Below are positions 17,212 to 23,268 of a stretch of 23,268 bases of DNA, in pieces (positions within the stretch are counted from its first letter, which is position 1; the number at the start of each line of letters is the position of its first letter). The position numbers were made by a program, and so were the translations under genes. Location of the stretch: contig CAUAGM010000015.1 in NCBI GenBank assembly GCA_958428545.1, forward strand, positions 1 through 23,268, written 5' to 3'. The notes beneath the pieces were generated by a model, which did no database searches, was not told the origin of the DNA, and saw only the letters and a list, made by a program, of their open reading frames with translations. This DNA comes from an uncultured Arcanobacterium sp. Its GTDB lineage: Bacteria; Actinomycetota; Actinomycetes; Actinomycetales; Actinomycetaceae.

Positions 17212-18093
17212 CTATTGCAGTGCTGCCTGCGCTGCTCGAACCACATTTACAAGCAACTGCGCGCGAGTCATCGGCCCAACCCCTCCCGGGTTGGGAGAAA
17301 TCCACCCTGCCACCTCGGCAACTGCTGGATCGACGTCACCGATAATACGCCGCTTCCCTGTTTCAGTGTCTATCTTACGCGAGACGCCTACATCAAATAC
17401 TGCCGCTCCAGGCTTCACCATCTGCGGAGTAATCAAATGCGCTACTCCCGCTGCTGAGACGATAATATCTGCACGCCGAGTATGTTCTGCTAGGTCACGG
17501 GTACCTATATGGCAAGAATCGACTGTGGCATTTACTTCTTCACGGGAAGCGAGCAGAGAAAACGGACGCCCTGCCGTTTTCCCCTGCCCAACCATACAGA
17601 CATTAGCTCCATCCCATTGCACGCCAAAATATCTACCAAGCTCAATAACTCCCTGCGGAGTGCATGGCGCTGGAGCGTGAAGAGCACCTTTCATCGAAAG
17701 CGCCAGATACCCAATATTCATCGGGTGCAGACCGTCGGCATCTTTTTCTGGCAATATGCGTTCTAAAATAGTATGTGTATCTATCTGAGACGGGAGTGGG
17801 AGCTGCACGATAAACGCCGAGCAGTGCTCAGACTCATTCAGCGAATCCACTGCTTCCAGCACCTGATCCATCGATGCATCTTCCGGCAGTTCTATGCGAA
17901 AAGAATTGATACCAATATCCGCACAGTCGGAGTGCTTCGCATTCACATAGATCTGACTTGCAGGATCAGATCCTACGAGAATCGTCCCCAAACCAGGAAT
18001 AATGCCCTGAGCTTTTAAGGCGCCAACCTGCACGGCGAGATCGGCTTTCAGGGAAGCTGCAGCAGCCTTACCGTCTAAGATAATCGCCGTCAC
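17212..18093 (-). CDS. folD: Bifunctional methylenetetrahydrofolate dehydrogenase / cyclohydrolase
   Basis: Oxidises 5,10-methylene-THF and hydrolyses the methenyl form to 10-formyl-THF, supplying formyl groups for purine synthesis. The 293-aa product has the catalytic Tyr49/Lys53 pair in SQIYVNAKHSDC, QLPLPSQID, the KDADGLHPMN block, the Rossmann motif VGQGKTAGRP (where many relatives have GRSxxVGxP) and PNPGGVGPMTRA near the C terminus. The GTG at 18093 follows AAGGAG at 5 nt and gives a standard N terminus (TAIILDGKAAA). The frame is open to 18333, but that part overlaps glyA and is not real. It starts 76 nt after glyA, which makes the methylene-THF that FolD uses. Confidence 0.95.
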   Translation of the reverse strand: MTAIILDGKAAAASLKADLAVQVGALKAQGIIPGLGTILVGSDPASQIYVNAKHSDCADIGINSFRIELPEDASMDQVLEAVDSLNESEHCSAFIVQLPLPSQIDTHTILERILPEKDADGLHPMNIGYLALSMKGALHAPAPCTPQGVIELGRYFGVQWDGANVCMVGQGKTAGRPFSLLASREEVNATVDSCHIGTRDLAEHTRRADIIVSAAGVAHLITPQMVKPGAAVFDVGVSRKIDTETGKRRIIGDVDPAVAEVAGWISPNPGGVGPMTRAQLLVNVVRAAQAALQ

Positions 18094-18169
18094 GTCTACT
18101 CCTTGCTCTCGATCATCATGCATATCAATATTGATAGATACTGCAACTTTAGATTGCACAACCGCAGCT

Positions 18170-19468
18170 TTAACCCGCGAAATGAATTTGATCCAAACCT
18201 TGATAGAGCGGGAAGCTCTGAGTGAGCCGATCCACTCGCTCAGAGAGAGCTTGCACATCTGCTGTGGCGCCATCACGCAATGCCTGTGCAATAATATCTG
18301 CGACCTCTTCAAATTCTTCGGCGCCGAAACCACGCGTTGCTAGAGCAGGTGTACCGATACGCAAACCAGATGTGACAGCTGGCGGACGAGGATCGAATGG
18401 CACTGCATTGCGATTCACTGTAATACCTGTATTGTGCAGTAAGTCTTCTGCCTGCTGACCATCCATCTGGGATTCGCGCAGATCGACGAGTACGAGATGT
18501 ACATCTGTGCCGCCTGTCAAGACGCTCACGCCAGCTTCTTTCACATCTGGCTGCATCAGACGGTCTGCAATAATTTTTGCTCCCTCAAGGGTGCGGCGCT
18601 GACGATCCTTAAACTCTTCAGTGCCCGCAATTTTGAGTGCCACTGCTTTTGCCGCAATCACGTGCATGAGCGGTCCGCCTTGCTGCCCTGGGAAGACGGC
18701 AGAATTAAGCTTCTTTCCAAGCGGTTCAAAATCTTTCGCAAGAATCATGCCAGATCGCGGTCCGCCGATAGTCTTATGGATCGTGGTGGTGACGACGTCG
18801 GCATAATTCACTGGGTTTGGATGCAAACCTGCAGCCACAAGCCCAGCAAAATGAGCCATATCAACCCATAGATATGCCCCAACTTCGTCTGCGATATCAC
18901 GGAATGCTTGAAAATCTTCAAAACGTGGATATGCGCTCCAGCCAGCTACGATCATCTTCGGGCGGCACTGCAGAGCCTTCGCTCGCACCTCATCCATGTG
19001 AATAAGGTGATCTTCTGGGGAAACACCATAAGAGACGATATTGAAATTTTTGCCAGAGAAATTTAATTTCATACCATGCGTAAGATGCCCACCATGTGCA
19101 AGCTCCAAGCCCATCACAGTATCACCAGTTTGCAGTAGGGCATGATAAATTGCCGCATTGGCCTGTGCACCAGAGTGAGGCTGCACATTCGCATAACCAG
19201 CACCAAATACTGCTTTTGCACGATCACGTGCAAGATTTTCAGCGATATCGACGTATTCACAACCACCGTAGTAGCGACGTCCAGGATATCCTTCAGCATA
19301 TTTATTTGTGAGCACAGACCCTTGTGCTTGAAGCACAGCTCTGGGCACAAAATTTTCACTGGCAATCATTTCGAGAGTATCGCGCTGACGATTCAGCTCC
19401 AAATTAAGCACCTCAGCGATCTGCGGATCCAACTCAGCAATTGGTTGATTAAAGAAACTATCCTGCAT
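18170..19468 (-). CDS. glyA: Serine hydroxymethyltransferase
   Basis: PLP enzyme that interconverts serine + THF and glycine + 5,10-methylene-THF, the main entry of one-carbon units. The 432-aa product has full family length. The PLP lysine is Lys232 in TTTIHKTIGGPRSG. Other blocks are LEMIASENF, NKYAEGYPGRRYYGG, VQPHSGAQAN, LAHGGHLTHG, DMAHFAGLVAAG and VFPGQQGGPLMH, and the C-terminal domain has GLRIGTPALATRGF. The ATG at 19468 has GGGAGG at 7 nt; a frame open to 19498 is unsupported. It is the first gene of the glyA-folD(-xth) cluster, so the promoter should lie in the gap above 19468. Confidence 0.97.
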   Translation of the reverse strand: MQDSFFNQPIAELDPQIAEVLNLELNRQRDTLEMIASENFVPRAVLQAQGSVLTNKYAEGYPGRRYYGGCEYVDIAENLARDRAKAVFGAGYANVQPHSGAQANAAIYHALLQTGDTVMGLELAHGGHLTHGMKLNFSGKNFNIVSYGVSPEDHLIHMDEVRAKALQCRPKMIVAGWSAYPRFEDFQAFRDIADEVGAYLWVDMAHFAGLVAAGLHPNPVNYADVVTTTIHKTIGGPRSGMILAKDFEPLGKKLNSAVFPGQQGGPLMHVIAAKAVALKIAGTEEFKDRQRRTLEGAKIIADRLMQPDVKEAGVSVLTGGTDVHLVLVDLRESQMDGQQAEDLLHNTGITVNRNAVPFDPRPPAVTSGLRIGTPALATRGFGAEEFEEVADIIAQALRDGATADVQALSERVDRLTQSFPLYQGLDQIHFAG

Positions 19469-19498
19469 ATGCAAACCTCCCACGCGTAGTCTCAGCAC

Positions 19499-19867
19499 CC
19501 GCTATTATTCCACGCACACAGCAGAGAATGCGAACAAACCACATTATGGGAGCGCCCCTTTCACAATCTGAGCATTATACGCTTAGTGCGCTATGAAATT
19601 TTCTATGGAATGCCACGCCAAATCTTACAGATACTATGCCCAGACTTGTTGGAATGAGATTTTGCACGATCAGCACACAAGCTTGATCTGATTGCATGGT
19701 AGTGCAGAGCCACTTTCAAATCTTTTAATTTTCTCGCACTCTCGCATAGCGCGAGTAAAGAACGATTTTGTTACGACCTTAAATAACTATCAGCAGCAAA
19801 ACAGCTCGAAACGAAAATAGATCGAATACAGTTCAATTTATGGCAAGCGGAAGAATTTTTGTGTACT
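19499..19867. other. Gene-free stretch upstream of glyA and the island
   Basis: I find no credible gene in the bases between the glyA start and the tandem dyads. It must hold the glyA promoter on the minus strand; an AATAAT lies some 30-40 nt from the start, but no clear partner -35 is seen. It also holds a short dyad CTCGC-N5-GCGAG at 19741-19755 and a weaker GATCA / TGATC pair near 19670-19687. The right part is AT-rich, unlike the housekeeping genes. No riboswitch consensus is recognisable to me. Confidence 0.5.
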
Positions 19868-19915
19868 TACCCTGACGAATATCAGGGAAAATACCCCGAC
19901 AAATATCGGTGTTGC
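19868..19915 (+). promoter_or_regulatory. Tandem 24-bp dyad repeats (probable operator)
   Basis: Two 24-bp units abut. The first begins TACCCTGACGAATATCAGGG and the second TACCCCGACAAATATCGGTG. Each contains a dyad: CCCTGA-N6-TCAGGG (perfect) and ACCCCGA-N6-TCGGTGT (one mismatch). The repeat period of 24 bp and the paired base changes that keep the dyad suggest two dimer-binding sites. The second unit overlaps the -35 of the promoter at 19912-19940. The gene downstream is the secreted protein. Confidence 0.65.
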
Positions 19916-19940
19916 AGCCCCCGCAAAGCATGCTTAACTA
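19912..19940 (+). promoter_or_regulatory. Promoter of the secreted-protein / membrane-protein pair
   Basis: TTGCAG (19912-19917), a 17-nt spacer, then TAACTA (19935-19940), preceded by TGCT. This is a good housekeeping-sigma promoter pointing at the TTG start 31 nt further on. The tandem dyads run into its -35, which suggests repression or close activation. Confidence 0.55.
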
Positions 19941-19970
19941 GTTTCATCTCTTAAAAGAAGAGAGCACAGC

Positions 19971-20555
19971 TTGTATTCCCACGCCGCGAAACTCACCATC
20001 ATAATAATGCACGACGAATGGAGCATAGTATGGCAACTGCTATCACTCACCCCCCTTATTGCAGCCATAGTTATTGGGGCATTAGCACTATCCAGTACTG
20101 GACTAGCTTCAGCAACTGAGACACCTGCACAAAGTGCCTCAATATCTGCACAACGCATAAATAATATCGATTCAGATGCGCTCAAACGTATTTTTGAGCA
20201 AGAAATGCTCACTAATGGACAGTATGGCGAATACCAAGAACTTCAACAAACTCTTAAAGCTATAAAGCAAGAAAGAGGGCCAAAAGGTCAGGCAGCTAAA
20301 GCAGCTATCAAAGCCGCAATAAAGGCTATGAAAGGAATCGGGAAGAAAGCGTGGGACGCAACGATCAATAAACTTCCTGTTTCTGACTCGGTAAAGAAAT
20401 ATCTAAAGTATGAAATTGTGATGAAAGTCTTAAATATTGCCACTGGGTTCGAGGGGACGGTTGAGAATATGATTACCAATGCTCTCACATCAACAGGTAT
20501 ACCTTCTTGGGCTGCTGGAATCGCAGCTCGGGCAATCGTTCTTGTACTCTTGTAG
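19971..20555 (+). CDS. Secreted protein with basic amphipathic C-terminal half; candidate antimicrobial-peptide precursor
   Basis: I do not recognise the family. The 194-aa product starts at TTG behind AAGAGAG; an ATG at codon 13 (20007) has no ribosome site. A hydrophobic stretch at about 22-44 ends in STGLASA, giving a plausible signal-peptidase I cut after Ala48. Residues 50-105 are polar and charged. From about 96 to 147 the chain is rich in Lys and Ala (KGQAAKAAIKAAIKAMKGIGKK), predicted amphipathic helix, and the rest (148-194) is alternately hydrophobic and ends in AAGIAARAIVLVLL with no charged tail. A signal peptide, a spacer and a basic/hydrophobic C-terminal segment resemble precursors cut after export, such as SdpC or the propionibacterial protease-activated peptide; I claim no homology. 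The next gene, starting 12 nt after this stop, is a small membrane protein fit for self-immunity. Base composition is AT-richer than the neighbours. Confidence 0.7.
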   Translation: MYSHAAKLTIIIMHDEWSIVWQLLSLTPLIAAIVIGALALSSTGLASATETPAQSASISAQRINNIDSDALKRIFEQEMLTNGQYGEYQELQQTLKAIKQERGPKGQAAKAAIKAAIKAMKGIGKKAWDATINKLPVSDSVKKYLKYEIVMKVLNIATGFEGTVENMITNALTSTGIPSWAAGIAARAIVLVLL

Positions 20556-20567
20556 AGGATGACGATA

Positions 20568-20837
20568 ATGGTGCATAAAAATACTGTCTGCGAATATAGT
20601 GCCATCTGTATCGGAGCCGCTGCAATACTTTGTTCTGCAAGGCTTGCTTGCAACGTGCTTTCACGTGCTGATGACGTACTGTTTATATTGCCGTTGATGA
20701 TTATTGGCGTAGTAGGATACATCTCCTATGTGTCTAGATGCGAAACGAAATATAAATGTCTGCCTATGGCATCTTCTGCCATTATTATTGGGCTATTTTT
20801 ACGTTTCATGTTTGGCTTGCCAGTGGTTTTTCAATAG
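20568..20837 (+). CDS. Small three-helix membrane protein, candidate immunity protein
   Basis: Family not recognised. The 89-aa product has three hydrophobic segments at about 11-31, 37-56 and 66-87, separated by short charged loops (SRADD; SRCETKYKC), and six Cys residues. The ATG at 20568 lies 8 nt after GAGGA, which overlaps the stop of the upstream gene; an ATG at 20559 is too near that site. Such tight coupling means both are made together. Size, topology and position behind a secreted, basic, membrane-seeking peptide suggest a self-protection role, as for immunity proteins of unmodified bacteriocins. That is inference from context only. An accessory subunit or a membrane partner of another kind would look the same. 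Confidence 0.65.
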   Translation: MVHKNTVCEYSAICIGAAAILCSARLACNVLSRADDVLFILPLMIIGVVGYISYVSRCETKYKCLPMASSAIIIGLFLRFMFGLPVVFQ

Positions 20838-20869
20838 TTCTTATATACCCAGCAGGTGAAAATACATAG

Positions 20870-20907
20870 ATGATGGTGGTCATCTTTTGGCAGGTACTCA
20901 CCATCAT
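20870..20907. repeat. Inverted repeat ATGATGGTG / CACCATCAT
   Basis: Nine-bp perfect arms with a 20-nt loop lie 33 nt past the stop of the small membrane protein. There is no U-run, so termination is doubtful. It could be a 3' end structure or a binding site. Confidence 0.35.
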
Positions 20908-20993
20908 GTATAGCTTAAATCGAAGGCTACTATTGCAGCAGTGCGTAATAGCAAGAAAAGATTTATAAACTTTCTCAAAACTACGAAGCACAA

Positions 20994-21182
20994 CTACGAA
21001 ATACGCGTGGGAATATCTACATCTAGTAACGCTACATCTACATTTTGCTTTGCCAGCACGCGCAGCGCTTCACTTCCGTTTTCGCAGCAACTATGGCAAA
21101 TCCGTTTCACGTTCAACAGATTGGCAAGACCTTCACGAATAATCTGATCGTCATCAGCAAGCAAAATTTTTAATATTTTCAT
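20994..21182 (-). pseudogene. Response regulator, receiver-domain fragment
   Basis: The 62-aa frame is the first half of a NarL-type receiver: MKILKILLADDDQIIREGL with the acidic cluster Asp10-12, then NVDVALLDVDIP with the phospho-acceptor at Asp54. It breaks off after IPTRIS, where a regulator would continue for about 60 more receiver residues and a DNA-binding domain. No such sequence is found in the other frames down to the membrane-protein gene. Beyond the break is a short direct repeat (AACTACGAA twice, 13 nt apart, near 20980-21000) that could mark the deletion. It follows the kinase remnant, as expected of a kinase-regulator operon. It should be unable to bind DNA. Confidence 0.75.
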
Positions 21183-21602
21183 TCATCGATTTTCCTTCAC
21201 CAAGAGTTTTTGCGTAGGGATAGCAGCGTTAATAATCCATTGCATGCCAGTGGAAACGAACTTCATTCATCCGCCCCTCACTCTTAATCCACAATTACAT
21301 ATTCGCCAAGCCACATCCACCCGTAAGTGCGTACTCTTTTACTTGGCATATCACGCCACCTCGCGCCTCACACAAATCCCCCCCCCCGTAAGCGCATACT
21401 CTGTTGGCGCGCTACCAATCTGATTGCTCATCATCAACGCCACTTCAGAATCTTCACCATCAATATACAGTTTTACATCCGTGCCAGATTGCCCATATTT
21501 CAGCACATTCGTTGCCGTTTCACAAACAAACAAGCAGGAAGTGAACAAAGTTTCGTGAGAAAGAAGCTGATCTATATTCGCTACTATATCGGCATTCAGC
21601 AC
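21183..21602 (-). pseudogene. Histidine kinase remnant, ATPase domain in three reading frames
   Basis: Piece 1 (21602-21351, 83 codons from a GTG) has the N box of a NarL/LiaS-type kinase (LFVCETATNVLKYGQSG, Asn32) and SNQIGSAPTEYALTGGG, then runs out of frame at a G10 tract (C10 at 21378-21387 on the plus strand). Piece 2 (21336-21295) repeats EYALTGG and goes on with CGLANM, the normal G2 box, then stops. Piece 3 (21260-21183) reads FVSTGMQWIINAAIPTQKL and so on, much like a kinase C terminus, and stops next to the response-regulator start. Sensor and phospho-acceptor domains are absent, since the remnant begins inside the end of the FNT gene (7-nt overlap). It cannot make a working kinase. 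Confidence 0.75.
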
Positions 21603-22384
21603 GATACTTCGTGCTCTGCCTTACCAATAACGTAATAGACGGCACCCACAAATACAGCACCGCCAACGAGATTTCCTAAGCCCACAAAAGTAAGATTTTT
21701 AAGAATCCCGTATGCACTCGCTTCGGGAATCTGTAAAAACACCCCGAGAGCGAGAGTAGTCATATTAGCCACAACATGCTCGAAACCGCTCGCCACAAAC
21801 GCACACATACACCACGCCATGAGTATCATTTTTGCCACAGCATTTTCAGTGCGGCTTTGGCTCCAGATCGCCAAACACACAAGCACATTACACATAATGC
21901 CACGCAAGAAAAGCGCCAATGGAGGTTTATGAGTTTTAGCAGCTACCAGCCCAGCAAGCATCTGCCCGGGATCACCTGCAAGATCCAGCGCCCCCGATCC
22001 AGCCACAATTCCTGCCACAATAATTGAACCTATGAGATTTCCCAGCAAAATTAACGTCAATACGCGCACTGCAGTGCACCACGATATCCGCTTCGCCTTT
22101 GCCGCTTGCGGAAGTGCCATCATCGCGGAAGTAGCAAGCTCTCCTCCCGCAAAAATAACGAGAATCAAACCAATACCGAACACTCCCCCACTGATTAACG
22201 AAGTGGCGTTAGCACCCACAGCCCAAAAAGGCCCTGCCGCAGCAAACATGAGCACATCAGCGATACCAATAAAAGCACCACCCAACATTGTGGCAAGTGC
22301 AAAAGCACTATACGTGGAGTAGCCATAGGCTTTGTGGTAGCCCGATTCAATCTGGGCATTAAGATTTTGAGAAAGAGACAGCAT
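21596..22384 (-). CDS. Formate/nitrite transporter (FNT) family channel
   Basis: A pentameric inner-membrane anion channel of the FocA/NirC family. The 262-aa product has six hydrophobic segments. The pore histidine is His203 in GFEHVVANMTT, as in FocA. Other blocks are GGAFIGIADVL, AGGELATSAMM (the usual GAELFTGN block is altered), LGNLIGS, LFLRGIMCNVLVCLA, and NLVGGAVFVGAVYY at the C terminus. I favour formate over nitrite only because of the fermentative pta-ackA set; sequence does not decide. The ATG at 22384 clears the stop of the phosphoribosyltransferase gene 8 nt upstream. The longer frame to 22456 would overlap it. An AGGAG lies about 13 nt before the ATG. The 3' end runs 7 nt into the kinase remnant. 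Confidence 0.9.
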   Translation of the reverse strand: MLSLSQNLNAQIESGYHKAYGYSTYSAFALATMLGGAFIGIADVLMFAAAGPFWAVGANATSLISGGVFGIGLILVIFAGGELATSAMMALPQAAKAKRISWCTAVRVLTLILLGNLIGSIIVAGIVAGSGALDLAGDPGQMLAGLVAAKTHKPPLALFLRGIMCNVLVCLAIWSQSRTENAVAKMILMAWCMCAFVASGFEHVVANMTTLALGVFLQIPEASAYGILKNLTFVGLGNLVGGAVFVGAVYYVIGKAEHEVSC

Positions 22385-22392
22385 ATTTACTT

Positions 22393-22941
22393 CTACGCTC
22401 CTGCAATATGTGGATTTGAAACAGGCGGCAAAGTACTCCACGGAAAGTCGATCCATTTATCGGTGCTTTTCCACACATAATCTGGCTTAATCAGTGAGCG
22501 ACTCTTATGGAAAATCGTCACACATCGGGCTTGCGCTACTCGCACAGGCATGCCACCATCTGGCTGGGCGATCCCCATTTCGCATATCATATTCATCACG
22601 AGCTGGAGAGTTTTGCCAGAGTCGGCAACGTCATCAACCACAAGCACTTTCTTACCTTCCAGCACTCTTGTATCCATGAGCGGAGGAATCAGCACTGGCG
22701 CCTCAAGAGTCTTGGCAATATCCGTATAAAATTCCACATTCATCGTGCCAATTGCTTTCACCCCGAGAGCATAGGAAATCGCTCCTGCAGGAAGCAAACC
22801 TCCGCGTGCAATTGCCACAACCAGATCAGGCATCCAGCCTGAATCGTAAATTTCTTGGGCAAGTGCGCGCGTAGCATCACCAAAACCTTGCCACGTGAGT
22901 ACTTCACGCTCAGGCGTATCGAGAATTTGCTCGTCATTCAT
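22393..22941 (-). CDS. Purine phosphoribosyltransferase (Gpt/Hpt-like)
   Basis: Transfers phosphoribose from PRPP to a purine base, for salvage. The product (182 aa from the second ATG, 184 from the first) has the type I PRTase core. VVAIARGGLLPAG is the PPi loop near 40-52, VLVVDDVADSGKT the PRPP motif near 99-111, and WKSTDKWIDFPW at the C terminus resembles the base-binding end of xanthine/hypoxanthine-guanine enzymes (E. coli Gpt, yeast Xpt1). Whether it takes xanthine, hypoxanthine or guanine is open. There is no ribosome site. TAATAT directly abuts the first ATG (22947) and is 6 nt from the second (22941), which fits a leaderless start at the second. It is followed 8 nt on by the FNT gene. 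Confidence 0.88.
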   Translation of the reverse strand: MNDEQILDTPEREVLTWQGFGDATRALAQEIYDSGWMPDLVVAIARGGLLPAGAISYALGVKAIGTMNVEFYTDIAKTLEAPVLIPPLMDTRVLEGKKVLVVDDVADSGKTLQLVMNMICEMGIAQPDGGMPVRVAQARCVTIFHKSRSLIKPDYVWKSTDKWIDFPWSTLPPVSNPHIAGA

Positions 22942-22947
22942 GCTCAT

Positions 22948-22953
22948 ATATTA
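22948..22953 (-). promoter_or_regulatory. Candidate -10 box for the phosphoribosyltransferase gene
   Basis: TAATAT on the minus strand is 6 nt upstream of the ATG at 22941. CTTGTATGTG lies just before it and also occurs just before the TAATAT upstream of deoC. Confidence 0.4.
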
Positions 22954-23083
22954 GCGCACATACAAGGCGTTACCACGAACGCTGGCAAATTAGCTTATAT
23001 AAGAAGCAAACGTGCCCCTTCTTCGATGTCGCACATTATTACCACTGTTTAAAAGGAGAGGAAACGACATTTCTTGAATGCAC

Positions 23084-23268
23084 TGAACCCCGAAAGATGG
23101 ACGGTTATTTGTTCAGTTTTAGGGTTAGGAGTGTTGTGCGTTTTGATAGTTCGTTGTCGGCTGGAGTACGCTATCCGAGCGCTTCGTGTAGGCGCTCATT
23201 CTTCCACCAGTGCACCCAGTTCAGTGTGGCGAACTCAACCCCTATCAGTGATGCCCAGGATGGGAGTA
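23084..23268 (-). mobile_element. 3' end of an IS3-family insertion sequence (runs off the window)
   Basis: The element end appears to be at 23084, where TGAACCCCGAAAGATGGACG reads as the terminal repeat on the plus strand (IS3-family ends often start TGA and carry a C-run). The transposase C terminus lies inside, reading inward from the right edge. The other end and any target duplication lie outside, so completeness cannot be judged. Confidence 0.7.
23105..23268 (-). pseudogene. IS3-family transposase (OrfB integrase) C terminus with internal TAG
   Basis: From the right edge the minus strand reads LIGVEFATLNWVHWWKNER and then LHEALG, the strongly conserved end of the DDE integrase of actinobacterial IS3 elements. 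The next codon, normally Tyr in LGYRTP, is TAG (23171-23173), after which the frame continues RTPADNELSKRTTLL to a TAA at 23105. A single change (TAC to TAG) would therefore remove the last 22 residues. These lie beyond the catalytic Glu, so a shortened protein might still fold. The rest of the gene is off the window. Confidence 0.8.

Noticed and set aside
18094..18333. Longer N terminus for folD
   Set aside because: It would overlap glyA and the added 80 residues are not like FolD; the GTG at 18093 has AAGGAG and the family's normal N terminus.
19741..19755. CTCGC-N5-GCGAG as a terminator
   Set aside because: The stem is only 5 bp, no U-run follows, and there is no gene for it to end.
19499..19867. 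A tetrahydrofolate or glycine riboswitch upstream of glyA
   Set aside because: The position would suit, but I cannot find the conserved core of either class on the minus strand.
19971..20555. Identification of the secreted protein as SdpC or a circular bacteriocin
   Set aside because: The layout is similar, but no specific residues match and no SdpAB or cyclisation genes are present.
20288..20722. A 144-codon open frame on the minus strand opposite the peptide genes
   Set aside because: It is hydrophobic only because it mirrors the coding strand, it crosses the junction of two better-supported genes, and it has no ribosome site.
1..23268. tRNA, rRNA or CRISPR loci
   Set aside because: I looked for cloverleaf ends with TTCRANY, for rRNA landmarks and for regularly spaced repeats in the gaps and found none.

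Overview
The window looks like chromosome of a medium-GC actinobacterium, probably of the Actinomycetaceae type (Arcanobacterium, Trueperella, Gleimia and relatives). The basis is protein character (an actinobacterial RluA-type synthase, a short Pta, a BMP-type nucleoside importer), frequent GTG starts, several start codons with no Shine-Dalgarno but a TANNNT box 6-7 nt upstream (leaderless style), and G+C near one half as judged by eye. The genus is inference.

Layout. 1-3146 (minus): guaA (GMP synthase) and an enlarged RluA-family pseudouridine synthase. 3302-6237 (plus): pta and ackA, the acetyl-CoA to acetate + ATP pathway, ending at a strong 13-bp hairpin shared with the convergent deoC. 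6415-14468 (minus): a nucleoside uptake and salvage unit, transcribed bmpA (lipoprotein), ABC ATPase, two permeases, cdd, deoA, then deoC. A perfect 40-nt palindrome separates bmpA from the ATPase gene. 14592-15923 (minus): a YihY/BrkB membrane protein. 16189-19468 (minus): glyA, folD and an exonuclease III, a one-carbon/repair cluster. 

19499-21602 is different: visibly AT-richer, gene-poor and partly decayed. It has a 472-nt gene-free stretch ending in two tandem 24-bp dyad repeats that overlap a good promoter. These are followed on the plus strand by a secreted 194-aa protein with a basic helical/hydrophobic C-terminal half and a tightly coupled 89-aa three-helix membrane protein. That layout resembles a precursor antimicrobial peptide with its immunity protein. 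Opposite it lie the wreckage of a NarL/LiaS-type histidine kinase (three reading frames, a C10 tract, an internal duplication) and a response regulator cut just after its phospho-acceptor Asp. 

21596-22947 (minus): a purine phosphoribosyltransferase followed by a formate/nitrite-family channel. From 23084 to the right edge lies one end of an IS3-family element whose transposase carries an in-frame TAG.

Physiology. Imported nucleosides are deaminated (Cdd) and phosphorolysed (DeoA). Deoxyribose phosphate, after a mutase not seen here, is split by DeoC to glyceraldehyde-3-phosphate and acetaldehyde. Acetyl units can yield ATP through Pta-AckA, formate may leave through the FNT channel, and the phosphoribosyltransferase and GuaA handle purine salvage and GMP synthesis. 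The most novel candidate is the secreted-peptide/membrane-protein pair with its tandem operator and ruined two-component system.
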